DNA of 64,000 nt from Parapristionchus giblindavisi. Its lineage: Eukaryota > Nematoda > Chromadorea > Rhabditida > Diplogasteridae. The notes under the pieces are model-generated. The model ran no database searches, was not told the DNA's origin, and was given only the letters and a program-made list of their open reading frames with translations. The DNA is taken from positions 22,501 to 86,500 of the forward strand of contig CALSFV010000283.1 in NCBI GenBank assembly GCA_943737045.1, written 5' to 3'. Both the position numbers and the translations under genes were made by a program. Shown piece by piece: positions 1-26,919 of this stretch (position 1 is its first letter; the number at the start of each line of letters is the position of its first letter).

Positions 1-607
1 CCCTCTCGTCTCTATCATTTCGCGTAGTAACCGACCCTATTCTCGGTAGAAACGGGAGTATGCGTCAACCACATCATGATTATTAGAATGATGAAATGAG
101 AGATCTTTCTCCTCTTTTCCTATAATCTCTCATCCTAATCCAATTTCAATTCCATATCTCCCATTCTCCAATTAAAGCATTCGATTCTTCGATTCCTTCT
201 CTCCGGTTCAGTCCAGAGCTCTCCCATCTTGAGGAGAGCTCGGGGAGCATCCCCCCTCCCGGACATCGTCCTCCCAGTTAGGGGACGACCGTTCCATTCG
301 ATCGAAAAGATCGAAATGGAGGTAACCCCTACCTTGAGGGGGGGGGGGGGCAGAAACCGAAGAAGTTCCATTTTCTTAAAAGAAAAGATTTTCCATTTCT
401 TTCCATTTTTTCTTAATAGGTGGCTTTAGGTGTGTTTAAAATGTTGAGACACTTTCTATTAGATTAAATAATTATTTTTTATCGCTCCTATCATGCCAGT
501 GCAAGAAATTAAAGTGGAAAAGCGATGTCACTCACTTGAAGTTGATTTAAAGCAAGATTCAAGTCAGATGTACTTTAAGCAGACGAAATACCAGAGTAGG
601 ATCTTAC
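1..607. other. Non-coding: probable intron 7 of gene A
   Basis: No exon 8 is visible. Holds a G-tract at about 339-349 in a GC-rich hairpin-prone segment (195-350) that resembles 58385-58500, and at 494-597 a remnant of the AAGTCTACTT/ATACCAGAGTA repeat family found beside exon 7 in all paralogues. Confidence 0.5.
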
Positions 608-3600
608 CATTTCAACCTATTGATGAAAGACATCGCTTCTTCTTTGACCTTATGACCTCGAGGTTGCCTCATTAAATTCAGGCATGCTTCAACGCAGGCA
701 TGCACTTCCGATGGATCAATATATTCATGTCGATTCATCTGCATTATTATTATTCAAAATCTACTCTGGAAATTTCTCCCCGCGGGGCACCCTGTCTAAG
801 CCCTCTACCCCGCGGGGCACCCTGCCTTTAGTTTCCTCGCGGGGCACCCTGTTGCTCACCCCGCGGGGCACCCTGTCTAAACAAGCCACCCCGCGAGGCA
901 CCGTGTCATTTTAGAGACTCAACAAACTGCCCCGCAGGGTGCCCGGCAGGGTGCCCCGCGGGGAAAAATTTCCAGAGTATCTTAAAGCGACACCCCAAGC
1001 TAATTTGAAACTCTCCTCTCTGGCCATGCTCTCTCGCTTTCTTTGTCTGCGAGAGAGTATTGAAAATGCGGAGAGTTTCAAATTAGCTTGGGGTGTGTCT
1101 TTAAAAGGCATAAGCAAAACACAATCAGTAGTATTCTTATATTACCCTCATAAATGTGAAGACTTCGCCAGTTTCATCATCATTTTTGTATTGTTGAATG
1201 TAGTAATTCAGGGTATTCAAGCAGGTTGAAGCACTCCCAAAATTACAGATCTGAACATTCTCCTTTATCGAAGGATACAGCGAAAGATCTTGGCGTTCGA
1301 GCTGGGTTCCTAAAAGCCGGATTTGAACATGGAGAACAAAATAATAAGCAAAGTTTGATTCACCAACCTATCAGACATACAGTCTGCAGCTTGTCGTGTC
1401 TTTCCATAATGAGCTCCATATACTCAATACCAATCGAACTATGCATGCTATTTACATCAGAAATATCGATGCATGCGAGTTTAGGCCATGGTGACGCATT
1501 TTCCTTGAGGACACTATCACAAATTATTGATGTTAAATTGACCCTAAAAGCACAATCATCTATCTTTGCATTTCGCATGTCTGCACTGGTTGGCACAAGC
1601 TCGAATGAGACCGACTGGAAGAGAACGACTGAGAGCTATAATATTTGCATATATCTATATTCACTAGCACTTATCTCTGATATGCAAATAATTATCATCC
1701 AGTCGATTTTCATTCATCGTTTCTCATCCGACCAAGTGCCCTGAAAACAGCATGCCTACCCATAGTTCGTGGTCTTTCCTATATCAAGCACTCTAACATC
1801 CTTTAGACCGGCTAAGGTGTCTGTTAACTCTTCCACATCCATGCTCAATTGAAGTTCGTGAAGTCCAAGCTTCATCAATTGCTTGGCTTGACTGAGACAA
1901 GATATATTACAAAGAAGAGGACACGAAGAGACGTCGAGCTGGAGAAGTTGAGGAAGTCCCTGAAGAAATTTTATAATTTTCGACACTTATTTTTTATTCG
2001 AAATTATTTATTAGTGAATTAGTTGATTTAACAATAATAATACTTTGGTACAGAATGGTACAAAATGGTCTGAATATGGGATTACTGCACAGTAAGGATC
2101 CGTATTCGTAAAAATGCAAGACATGAACGAAATGAAAATGTTTAAACATTCGTGCTGCACGAATTTAACCCTTTTTTCGTACAAAGCTGTGCATTTGGAC
2201 ATCATTTTCAAGCTTGGTGTAGCATTGTGTTGGCTGGTTTTAAACCGATTCTTCAAATGGAAATAAATGAGAATGAGAATACATTAGTTTGCTCGAATTT
2301 AAAACAAATTATCATATTAAAGTCGTGCGCACGACTTTTTATTCATTTTCATTTTGAAATGCATTGTGCACGATTTCTCACTTGCAGATCCCTATTGTAC
2401 AACAATACGTTGAAAAGCTCTCATGTGAAGCCATAGAAATTACGCAGCCCACGTAAGACCTAACTTGCTTCGTTTAGGTGCGAAATCTTTTGCGCTTTTT
2501 AAATATCACCAATGTTTGTGTTTTGTTAAGTTTGTTCATTTTCTTACTGTCTGGATTTAAGATGATGGCAATAGCAAACCTTTAATATAGTATGGAGAAT
2601 TTCCACAGTTAATTTTGTTGTACGTGGTATAACAAGAGTGTCCAGTGTTGTAAATAAATCAATCTAAACAAATTTCAATATCATTCATTTCATTTCATTT
2701 CAACCGACTTTATCGGCTGGTTTGTCACCAACCGATTGATATAAAAATATACAGTGCTGGCCAATATTCTATCATATTTTCGTTTTTCAGCCATAACTTT
2801 TTTCGCAGTCAACCGTTTCTCTTCATTTTTTAGTATGTTTGTATAGTTGGTACTGTGAAATAGTAATCCAATTTTTATCCATATTGGGTCACAAACAACG
2901 GAATAGTGATCAAGGGTAGTCGTACCTTAGAAATAAAGCTTTTTGGTATATCCTTAAATCCATATAGTTCAAGCTGATGCAGTGTATAACATTCACTCAA
3001 CGATTCAGGAACAATGTATGTGCCTGAATGAACCAGAATATGTAAATGAATAAATAAATAAATAAATAAATAAATAAACAAATACATAAATAAATAAATA
3101 AGTAAATATCTAAATGAAATGATTATTATCCTATAAGCCTATACGGGAATCTTAATTTAATTTTTTTAATGAATTTAATTTGAAATAAATGAATTTAATT
3201 GAAAATAATTAAATTTAAAATGAATGAATTTAATTTAAATTATTCTAAAGAACAACTAACTTACGATCACGTTTTCTCAACTTTCCATATAAAATCAATT
3301 TCTTGAGTCGATGTTGGAGAATGGTTGATATTGAATCGTAGTCTGCTTTGGTGAGTCTAATCTCTGCCTGAAATTTGTATATAAACATACGGCAAAAGTC
3401 ATCCCGCCTAGGCCAAATCTCAGTTAAGGACTCGGTTAAGGACTCAGTTATGGACTCGGTTATGGAATCGGTTATGGGCTCGGTTAAGGACTCGGTTAAG
3501 GACTCGGTTAAGGACTCGGTTAAGGACTCGGTTAAGGACTCGGTTAAGGATTCGGTTATTATGGACTCTGCATTTATAACATTTTGATCGTCATAAATGA

Positions 3601-3898
3601 TAAAAATAAAATTAATAAGTTTACGACCTGAATTGGTTACTGTTTTATTGGAATATTGTCAATCTTTCCGTGTAAAGCTCTGTTACAACGGTGTGAAATG
3701 TACCTCTGTTATAGTAAATCTCTCTGTATCAAGAAATGATAAAGAAGAGTTTAGACGACATTTCCAATTCAAACTTCGTATTACACCATTTGAAATGGAA
3801 ATCGGTAGCGGAGAGTTAAATGTAGGCATTCGTTTGGCTATAATAAGGTCAGCCAACCGATCTATTGCTATTTCCTCGAGGCTCTTGTGGATAGACAT
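608..3898 (-). CDS. Gene A: ZYG-11/ZER-1 family protein, exons 1-7 (3' end off window)
   Basis: Predicted substrate receptor of a CUL2 RING ubiquitin ligase. Exons read on the minus strand: 3704-3898, 3265-3367, 2926-3023, 1760-1959, 1368-1543, 1146-1309, 608-738; all junctions are GT/AG and phases join without a stop, giving 355 codons. The start is the ATG at 3898, directly after a TTTCAG acceptor. Residues 1-65 correspond to the N-terminal VHL/CUL2-box region of the family, exons 2-5 to leucine-rich repeats (LxxLxLxxC-type strands such as LLQLDVSSCPLL), and exons 6-7 to the start of the ARM repeats. Exons 8-16, present in B, C and D, must lie left of base 1, or the gene is truncated. Intron 1 carries a 12-bp minisatellite; intron 6 holds two palindromic MITEs. 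Family assignment is by recalled similarity to ZER1/ZYG11B, not by a search. Confidence 0.85.
762..979. mobile_element. GC-rich foldback MITE with CCCCGCGGGGCACCCTG repeats
   Basis: Inverted ends TACTCTGGAAATTT / AAATTTCCAGAGTA enclose about six copies of CCCCGCGGGGCACCCTG, direct in the left part and inverted in the right. Each unit contains the palindrome CCCCGCGGGG. Lies in intron 6 of gene A only about 25 bases from the exon 7 acceptor. Confidence 0.7.
982..1104. mobile_element. Palindromic MITE, family 1 (TTAAAG...ACCCCAAGCTAATTT)
   Basis: A nearly perfect 123-bp palindrome with inverted arms containing CCCCAAGCTAATTTGAAA and a core CTCTCGCTTTCTTTGTCTGCGAGAGAG. Other copies: 8321-8430, 15434-15520, 35623-35708, 41261-41335, 51475-51597, 53951-54036, 61678-61765. 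Non-coding, no TSD established. Confidence 0.75.
2150..2410. repeat. Foldback repeat in gene A intron 3
   Basis: Contains GTGCTGCACGAATT and GTCGTGCGCACGAC palindromes and AATGGAAATAAATGAGAATGAG, the last also found at 43628-43650 within another foldback. Degenerate. Confidence 0.4.
3040..3250. repeat. AAAT-type simple repeats
   Basis: AAATAAATAAATAAAT runs at about 3045-3110 followed by TAATTTAATTGAA-type AT-rich repeats in intron 2 of gene A; similar sequence occurs at the same place in B (about 22540-22610) and C (about 31260-31330). Confidence 0.6.
3418..3566. repeat. 12-bp minisatellite (GGTTAAGGACTC) in gene A intron 1
   Basis: About twelve units of GGTTAAGGACTC or variants with TATGGACTC. 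Read on the gene strand it would encode repeated Thr-Glu-Ser-(Leu/Ile). Homologous arrays lie at 22779-22900 in B and 30988-31080 in C just before exon 2. Confidence 0.85.
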
Positions 3899-3906
3899 CT
3901 GAAATT
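3899..3906 (-). promoter_or_regulatory. Likely trans-splice acceptor of gene A
   Basis: Minus-strand AATTTCAG abuts the first ATG. The same arrangement is present in B and C, so the site is conserved. An acceptor with no upstream coding exon fits spliced-leader addition; a non-coding 5' exon is the alternative. Confidence 0.55.
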
Positions 3907-3954
3907 AATAATTTAAACAAATATTAGTTGAACTCCTTCCGTACGTAATCTCTT

Positions 3955-4195
3955 GCTTGACTCGCGCAAAAGACTTCGAGCGAAATGGCTGTAGTTGAAA
4001 GACACTGAACATGACGTTTCTAGAGCGGTCATACTGTGCTAAAGAAAAAAAAAGGTAGAACCAAAGAGAGAGTGAGTACGCAGAAGTGAGAGAGCGCATA
4101 CGGTAAAGACTATACCGTATTTTTCTGTTTTTTTGCCAGGTTTTCAATGAGCGCTCTCAATGTGTTTAAGAATTGTGTCACGGCGCGAAAAAGGG
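3955..4195 (-). promoter_or_regulatory. Conserved 5' flank of gene A (putative promoter block)
   Basis: A block rich in GAGAGA and containing TACGGTATAGT-like and TGAGCGCTCTCAATGTG-like motifs. It recurs upstream of B (about 23385-23570), upstream of C (about 30215-30430) and in the palindrome spacer (about 28040-28250). Conservation outside the coding region among paralogues suggests a promoter, but it could be simply duplicated flank. Confidence 0.4.
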
Positions 4196-4282
4196 AATTG
4201 AAGGGCTGACGACATCAATTGAACAGTAGAGCAGAATCCCCTTGATTAAAAAATTGTTTTTGGCCGACTTTGAGATATAGGG

Positions 4283-4520
4283 CAAAACACATTGGTACTA
4301 GAGTTAAGTTATTATTACAAGATAAGGTAAAGGTTATGCACAAAAATTGTAATGGTAGACAATGTATGACTTAGATAATAATGAGCTTTATGATTTTTGG
4401 CGCTACTCATGTAAGAAAGAGAGAGAGCTTGTAAAGGCTAGGTCATATATACATAGTCCCTCCTCCCATCGATAACTTTGCCAGAAAGACTAGTCTGCTG
4501 ACCTGTCTCTCTCCCTCTCT
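4283..4520 (-). repeat. Diverged upstream block of gene A shared with the B and C flanks
   Basis: Shows GATAAGGTAAAGGTTATGC, then ATAATGAGCTTTAT, then CTAGGTCATATATA in the same order as 28995-29220 and its inverted partner 24770-25010. This shows that the distal 5' flank existed before the B/C inversion. Nothing else is recognised between 4195 and 4660. Confidence 0.55.
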
Positions 4521-4659
4521 CCCTCTCCCGCACCATCTCTACCATATATTCGATTGTTCAGTCATAAATATATTTTGAACATATTTTGTTAAACGGTTAT
4601 CCATATCACAACATACCAACGTGCGGACCTGACAAACATTGATTGATTTATTAAACGTA

Positions 4660-4808
4660 GGGATAGCGGAATTGGTTGTGACTTGATCATGCCGTAAAGT
4701 ACATAGGTCCGAAGAAGAGATTAGGCCCTAAGATCACCGGCCTATCAGTGATCACCCGCAGGACTTCGTGTGCCTTGAATAACGGGTTGTACCTTTACCT
4801 TTTACCTA
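4660..4808. repeat. Dispersed SINE-like repeat, copy 1
   Basis: Carries GGTCCGAAGAAGAGATTAGG, then GCCTATCAGTGATCACCCGC and CGGGTTGTACCTTTACCTTTT. The family recurs at 19767-19990 and 43035-43195. Promoter boxes are not clear, so SINE or MITE cannot be decided. Confidence 0.55.
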
Positions 4809-5184
4809 TAGCGGACGAAAAACCATAGGGCACATTATTGGCTAACTAGTATAAGTTGTTCACATTCACATTTAACTTCACATTTAATGTGCAAAAAGAT
4901 TGAAAACAAAAAAAAAACAACAAAAATTTACTCGTACCTACCAATGTTTTTATGCATGCATGATACACAAAACGAAGTTTTTATTATATTTTAGAAAAAA
5001 AATAGTACACCTAAATACCAATGTTATTAATTTAACATTCTTTATTCACAATTGATCGGCCTAGAATGGTTATAAACATCAAAATATGTACATGCATGCA
5101 CGATAGACAAAACGAAGTTTTATTATATTTTAGTGAATTCTAAATATTTATCCGGACATACTTTGCAGTTTTTTTTCACTCTCC

Positions 5185-5890
5185 GCTGTGAAAACACTCT
5201 CTCACTTTCTTTGCCCACGAGAAAGTGAGCACTCTCCGCTCTGACCACACTCTCTCACTTTCTTTGCCCACGAGAAAGTGAGCACTCTCCGCTCTGACCA
5301 CACTCTCTCACTTTCTTTGCCCACGAGAAAGTGAGCACTCTCCGCTCTGACCACACTCTCTCACTTTCTTTGCCCACGAGAAAGTGAGCACTCTCCGCTC
5401 TGACCACACTCTCTCACTTTCTTTGCCCACGAGAAAGTGAGCACTCTCCGCTCTGACCACACTCTCTCACTTTCTTTGCCCACGAGAAAGTGAGCACTCT
5501 CCGCTCTGACCACACTCTCTCACTTTCTTTGCCCACGAGAAAGTGAGCACTCTCCGCTCTGACCACACTCTCTCACTTTCTTTGCCCACGAGAAAGTGAG
5601 CACTCTCCGCTCTGACCACACTCTCTCACTTTCTTTGCCCACGAGAAAGTGAGCACTCTCCGCTCTGACCACACTCTCTCACTTTCTTTGCCCACGAGAA
5701 AGTGAGCACTCTCCGCTCTGACCACACTCTCTCACTTTCTTTGCCCACGAGAAAGTGAGCACTCTCCGCTCTGACCACACTCTCTCACTTTCTTTGCCCA
5801 CGAGAAAGTGAGCACTCTCCGCTCTGACCACACTCTCTCACTTTCTTTGCCCACGAGAAAGTGAGCACTCTCCGCTCTGACCACACTCTC
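5185..5890. repeat. 53-bp tandem satellite, about 13 copies
   Basis: The period is exactly 53 and the units are nearly identical. Each unit contains the inverted repeat CTCACTTTCT-TTGCCCACG-AGAAAGTGAG plus CACTCTCCGCTCTGACCAC. The unit matches the core of MITE family 1 (CTCTCCGCTCTGGCCAC...CTTTCTTTG...GAGAGAG). Confidence 0.95.
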
Positions 5891-7701
5891 GACAGTTTAC
5901 TAGTGTTTCATAAAATTTCGAGTTTTTCGAGAGAAGCTATAATTGGAGAAAAGAGGTCGAAAACAGATATTGTTTCAGGCCGACTAAAATAATAAAATGT
6001 TTTTTTGTGGGACCAAAAGAGCATTGGCAGCCATTATGTTATTGGGATTATCTTCTGTCTTCATGATAATTGTCATGGCAAAGTCTCAGCCTAATAGGTC
6101 AAAGTCTGAGAATTTCAAAAAAAGTGTGAAAAAATCTTAACAATTTTCTACCTCTTTTCTCCAATTATAGCTTTTCTCGAAGCACTTGAAAATTTATGAA
6201 ACACTAGTAAACTATCGTCTTCTATACATAGAAGACATATGGCTGTTTAACAGAACATAAATTAATTTGAGTAGGCACTTCCTGCACCTCAAAAAATCTG
6301 AAAATTTTAATTTTTCGTAATTTCACAAAATGTCATAACTCTGTTTTCAGTGACGCTGGAGACTCCAAACTTGGCAGAGGTAATATCCCATGCGTTATAC
6401 AAAACCTGGACGAGTATGAGCCCGATCGGATGAATTTTGTAAAATTTCAAAATTTAATTTTTCACTAATTTTGTGTTGCAGTAAGTACCTAGTCAGAATA
6501 TTTTCTGTTCTGTTCAACAGCCAGGTGTCTTCTATATATAGTAGGCGACAGTTTACTAGTTTTTCATAAAATTTCAAGTTTTTCGAGAGAAGCTATTATT
6601 GGAGAAAAGAGGTCGAAAATTGTTAAGATTTTTTCACACTTTTTTTTGAAATTCTCAGACTTTGACCTATTAGACTGAGACTTTGCCATGACAATTATCA
6701 TGAATACAGAAGATAATCCCAATAACATAATATCTGCCAATGCTCTTTTGGTCCTACAAAAAACATTTTATTATTTTAGTCATCCTGAAACAATTGTGCC
6801 CTAACTGTTTTCGACTTCTTTTCTCCAATTATAACTTCTCTCGAAGAACTCGAATTTTTATGAAACACAAGTATACCATACATAGAATATGTCTAGATGT
6901 TAAACAGAACATAAATTATTTTGAGTAGGCACTTGACGTGCCTCAAAAAATTTGAAAATTTACATTTTGTAATTTCACTAAATTCAGCCGGCAGGTTTTG
7001 TATCACTCATGGCCGATTATCTCTGCCTAGTTTGAAGCCTACAGCTCCACTGAACACCAATTTATGACATTTTTTGCCCCATTTCAAGGGTGTCGGAAAT
7101 TTCGATTTTCTCATTGAAATGAATTCGCTCAAATGGATTGCACAGCGGATTCTACTCACCAGTAAATGTTGTTCATACACTGCTAACAACAAGCCTCAGA
7201 ATATTCGAGTTTCGATATATTTTCACATTTTTGAGGCACTTCATGTACCTCAAAAAATGTGAAAATTTACATTTTGTAATTTCACAAAATTCAACCGATC
7301 GGGCTCATACTCGGCCAGGTTTTGTATCACTTATGGCCGATTATCTCAGCCTAGTTTGAAGCCTATAGTTCCACTGAACACTAAGATTTTCTCATTGAAT
7401 GAATTCGCTCAAATGGATTGTACAGCGGATTCTATTCACCACTAAATGTTGTTCATACACTGCTAACAAAAAGCATTAGAATAATCGAGCTGAGGAAATA
7501 ATTTCGGCTGAGTAAGTACATAGAGGTGGCATCATCACTTCTAATACTAATACACTAATACGACGTGGAATCATGGCAATGGGAGTAGGATAGGATGTCA
7601 GCATAGTCGATTGTAACCTGCCAAAACACGAGCCTGATTGCTCATCTGAGTAAAAAGTTATGACATTGCAAAGTTTTTGCCGAATACTTTTGGCTGCTAC
7701 G
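5891..7701. mobile_element. Composite foldback element downstream of gene B (CAGTAGCxGCC family)
   Basis: Contains two copies of an inner palindrome (about 5900-6215 and 6540-6890) built on GAGAGAAGCTATAATTGGAG, then inverted segments with TTCATTTCAATGAGAAAAT-like strings. The right end, ATACTTTTGGCTGCTAC, matches the ends of 34088-35515 and the element starting at 41746. Short ORFs here are frame artefacts. It is the outer part of the B-side palindrome arm, since 41746-42632 beside gene C is homologous. Confidence 0.6.
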
Positions 7702-7956
7702 ATAGGTGAGAAGAGTCAAATATAAAAAAATATTTTATCTTATATTATTCTTATTACACCTTATGTTACATAACAAGAAATTTGGTAGGGGCGGGGTTAA
7801 AAAATTACATTTAGTGCATACAAACCTACGGTGTGGGATTTGGGTTTGGGTGTTAGATATCGGTTTTGTATTAGCTTTTTTTATTACGATTTTGGTTGGA
7901 CCAAAACATAATATGAAAACTGGAGATCGTGGATTGCTAATTCTATTATTGGTTTG
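7702..7956. other. 3' flank of gene B shared with gene C
   Basis: Aligns in inverted orientation with 41504-41745 downstream of C. The open frame on the plus strand here (7706-7960) has a shorter frame-shifted counterpart, so I treat it as 3' untranslated or flanking DNA. Confidence 0.5.
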
Positions 7957-23318
<15,362 letters not shown>

Positions 23319-23326
23319 CTGAAATT
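23319..23326 (-). promoter_or_regulatory. Likely trans-splice acceptor of gene B
   Basis: Minus-strand AATTTCAG immediately before the ATG at 23318, as in A and C. Confidence 0.55.
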
Positions 23327-23384
23327 GATAGTTTTAAAAATATTAGTAGAACTCCTTCACACAGCGAAAAATTGTACTCCACTT

Positions 23385-23570
23385 CACACAAGACTTGAAA
23401 AAGATGAGAATGAAAGAGGGAGAAAGAGAGAGTACGCAGAAGTGAGAGAGCACAGACGGTAAAGGCACACCATGGTGTACTATACCGTATTTTTTCGCGG
23501 CTTTTGTCAGGTTTTCAATGAGCGATTTCAATGTGTTGGAGAACCGTTGTGTCATGGCGGGAACGAGAAC
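23385..23570 (-). promoter_or_regulatory. Conserved 5' flank of gene B (putative promoter block)
   Basis: Minus-strand copy of the block described for gene A, here followed after about 60 bases by the trans-splice acceptor. It includes a CACCATGGTG palindrome next to the TACGGTATAGT motif. Confidence 0.4.
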
Positions 23571-23580
23571 TGAACGCACA

Positions 23581-23787
23581 TATAGGACAGAGTATTTGAA
23601 ATTTTTGGCAATTCTTGTCAAGCAAAAAATGGCAAAATCATTTTCCCTTTATTCTCGACTTTTTTCTCTTCCCGGTCTTTTGTGCGCACCGCAAAAAAGT
23701 TAAAAACACCGCAAAAATGCGAAGAATGATTCCGGCATTTTTTTACTTGACAAGAATTGCAAAAAATTTCAAGTACTCTGTCCTATA
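23581..23787. mobile_element. MITE family 2 copy upstream of gene B
   Basis: Ends TATAGGACAGAG / CTCTGTCCTATA, arms with AATTCTTGTCAAGCAAAAAA. It has an inverted partner at 30004-30210, so it was present before the B/C duplication or has been copied between arms. Confidence 0.85.
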
Positions 23788-24257
23788 TTACGGTGGTGCA
23801 CGTCGCCTTTCCTAAAGCCATCACGCCCCACCACGCCTGCGGTTTTTGTCAATGAATAAACAGGAAAAAATTATATTTATAATACCGATCGCTCAACTGG
23901 TTGAGAGTATTATATACGCCATAGTATACAAAAATTTTGGTTGATTCTGAATATTGGACTTTTTGTAAGCTTGTCAACTAAATTATGCTGAGGAGAATGA
24001 ATGCTGAAAAGTCCCTTTGAGGTAGAATTGTCGAGCGTGTTGTTCAATTTTTCGCGCAATTTTTAAAATTCCAATGTTTCCGAGATAAAATAGGTTAAAT
24101 CTGGAGTAAAACCGCGCAAACAATTTGATGAGCTGATATTCATTATTCACAGCGTAAAGATCAAGAGGACAGCGGGGACGCCACGGGATCATACCGATTC
24201 CTTTGATTAGAATACCTACAATTAACTTGGCTTGAAGCCTCCCGCACTTATTGTTAA

Positions 24258-24470
<213 letters not shown>

Positions 24471-24854
24471 ATATAACATGGAGTTATATCGATGGAGGTG
24501 AAGGCAAAGATCCCATTATTCAAGAAACACGAAATCGTGCGGGAGAAAACTGATAAGCCAGTGATTATACAAAGCTAATTCAGCCCATGCAGGTCCTCAT
24601 GGAAAATATAAATCTGAGAGAAAAAACGGGCGAGATAACTAACATACGCTAAATTGTGCATAAATTCATATATTGGTTGATAAGATTGATACAATACAGT
24701 ACAGCACAGTGAGCGCGCGAGAGACAGTGAGGTAAAAGGGAGAACGATAGAGAGAAGAGGGAGGGTGTAAGCCAGGTCAACAGATTTCCTCTCTGGTAAA
24801 GTTATGCATAGGAGAAGTGACTATATCTGACCTAGCAGCATTTCTATGACCTGT

Positions 24855-24859
<5 letters not shown>

Positions 24860-24929
<70 letters not shown>
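24860..24929. repeat. (CT)n microsatellite, left arm
   Basis: About 35 CT units; the mirror (GA)n is at 29084-29134. Confidence 0.95.
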
Positions 24930-24934
<5 letters not shown>

Positions 24935-25076
24935 GAGCAGCGATAAAAAATAAAGCTCATTATTATCTAACATTTCTTGGGCATAACCTTTACCTTATCC
25001 TCTATCTTGACTTATGTAACTATGGCTCTCATCTTTTCTATCGTACCAATAATGCCTTTTGCCCTACAGTAGCGCC

Positions 25077-26919
25077 GGAAAGTCAGTGCCAACTTTTTGT
25101 TTTTGTTATATTTTTTGAACCAAGCGTGCTATCGGGCCGCTCTCGCGAGTTTTTATGGGAAATTTATCGAGGAATCCGGCCCTGATATTGCGGACTCATG
25201 AAAATTTCTTTTTTATTGCGTAATGATGACGCAATCGAAGTCCACTTTTTTGAAAAATCATAACTCCGAGGAAAAATTTTTTCCAGCCTACCGTTCTTCT
25301 ATAAGTTTGAGATCTACGCGTCGGCTACTCCGAAAAATTTTTTTAGGTTGCTGCGATTTTTTTCAACCGCGGCGGCCATGCTGCAAGATGGCGGCTGCAA
25401 ACTCATATCTCAGCTCCCAGGCAAGCTAGAGACTCGTTCTTGGGATCAAAATGATCCTTATGATGTCCCAAATAATACCTGAAAGTTTGGTCCTGATGGG
25501 ACCACAATTGCCTTGAGTACCCCAAAAAGTCACTTTTTCAGATGACCTCACTTTGAGGGCCTACAATTATAAGAGTGATTTTTCTAAAAATCTGGTTCTT
25601 GTGCAAAAATGTGCCAAATTTTTCATAGAATAAGTCTACAAGTTTGGGAGAACCCATCTTGCAACCCCTCGGTACTACATCAGTTTTCCCCGCACGCACT
25701 ACCTGCGCGTTGCCTCCCCTCCCTCCCCTCCACTCCCCTAATTGTCTGCCCATCCGCGCGCGACCATCGAGTGTCTCTAGTATTACAGAGAACCCAGGAA
25801 ACTTCTGGACATGAGTGTTGGCATTATGCGACATACTGGAGCAACGATGAAAATTTGATCTTTGATCTTTGATCTTTGATCTCACGAATGACACTGTTTG
25901 TTTTTTTTCGAATGCACTCATGCAAGTTAGTCAAAAGCTATCAGTGATACCGAAAAGCTACAAGGAGATCATTAAGGAGTCAAATACGTCGCTTCATCTC
26001 TGATCTTTGACCTTTGATGTTTGATATTTCAAATCAAACGATGCACGTACAAAATGTTATGATAACTCATATCGAGATTTTAAAATAGATCAAAGATCAA
26101 AGATCAAAGATCAAAGATCAAATTTTCATCGTTGCTCCAGTATGTCGCATAATGCCAACACTCATGTCCAGAAGTTTCCTGGGTTCTCTGTAATACTAGA
26201 GACACTCGATGGTCGCGCGCGGATGGGCAGACAATTAGGGGAGTGGAGGGGAGGGATGGGAGGGGCGCGCGCAACGCGCAGGTAGTGCGTGCGGGAAAAA
26301 CTGATGTAGTACCGAGGGGTTGCAAGATGGGTTCTCCCAAACTTGTAGACTTATTCTATGATAAATTTGGCACATTTTAGCACAAGAACCAGATTTTTAG
26401 AAAAATCACTCTTATAATTGTAGGCCCTCAAAGTGAGGTCATCTGAAAAAGTTACTTTTTGGGGTACCCAAGGCAATTGTGGTCCGATCAGGACCAAACT
26501 TACAGGGATTATTTGGGACATCATTAGGATCATTTTGATCCCAAGAACGAGTCTCTAGCTTGCCTGGGAGCTGAGATATGAGTTTGCAGCCGCCATCTTG
26601 CAGCATGGCCGCCGCGGTTGAAAAAAAATCGCAGCAACCTAAAAAAAATTTTCGGAGTAGCCGACGCGTAGATCTCAAACTTATAGAAGAACGGTAGGCT
26701 GGAAAAAATTTTTCCTCGGAGTTATGATTTTTCAAAAAAAGTGGACTTCGATTGCGTCATCATTACGCAATAAAAAAGAAATTTTCATGAGTCCGCAATA
26801 TCAGGGCCGGATTCCTCGATAAATTTACCATAAAAACTCGCGAGAGCGGCCCGATAGCACGCTTGGTTCAAAAAATATAACAAAAACAAAAAGTTGGCAC
26901 TGACTTTCCGGCGCTACTG
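25077..26919. mobile_element. 1.84 kb TA-flanked foldback element with paralogous empty site
   Basis: Ends CAGTAGCGCCGGAAAGTC / GACTTTCCGGCGCTACTG. Arms of about 800 bp, nearly identical, with a spacer at about 25880-26090. TA lies on both sides (25075-25076, 26920-26921). In the mirror arm the site at 28946-28947 is a single TA without insert. No transposase frame; GATCTTT repeats flank the spacer. A non-autonomous Tc1/mariner-type element is the likely class. Confidence 0.9.

Noticed and set aside
5185..5890. CRISPR array
   Set aside because: Units are contiguous with no variable spacers, and the context is a eukaryotic genome.
24853..25185. Frame with a poly Leu-Ser start (also 28875-29141)
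   Set aside because: Reading of the CT microsatellite and the edge of the foldback; mirrored by the other arm, no motif.
25538..26735. Frames of 85-127 codons in the 25077-26919 element
   Set aside because: They are mirror images of each other on opposite strands with no transposase motif.
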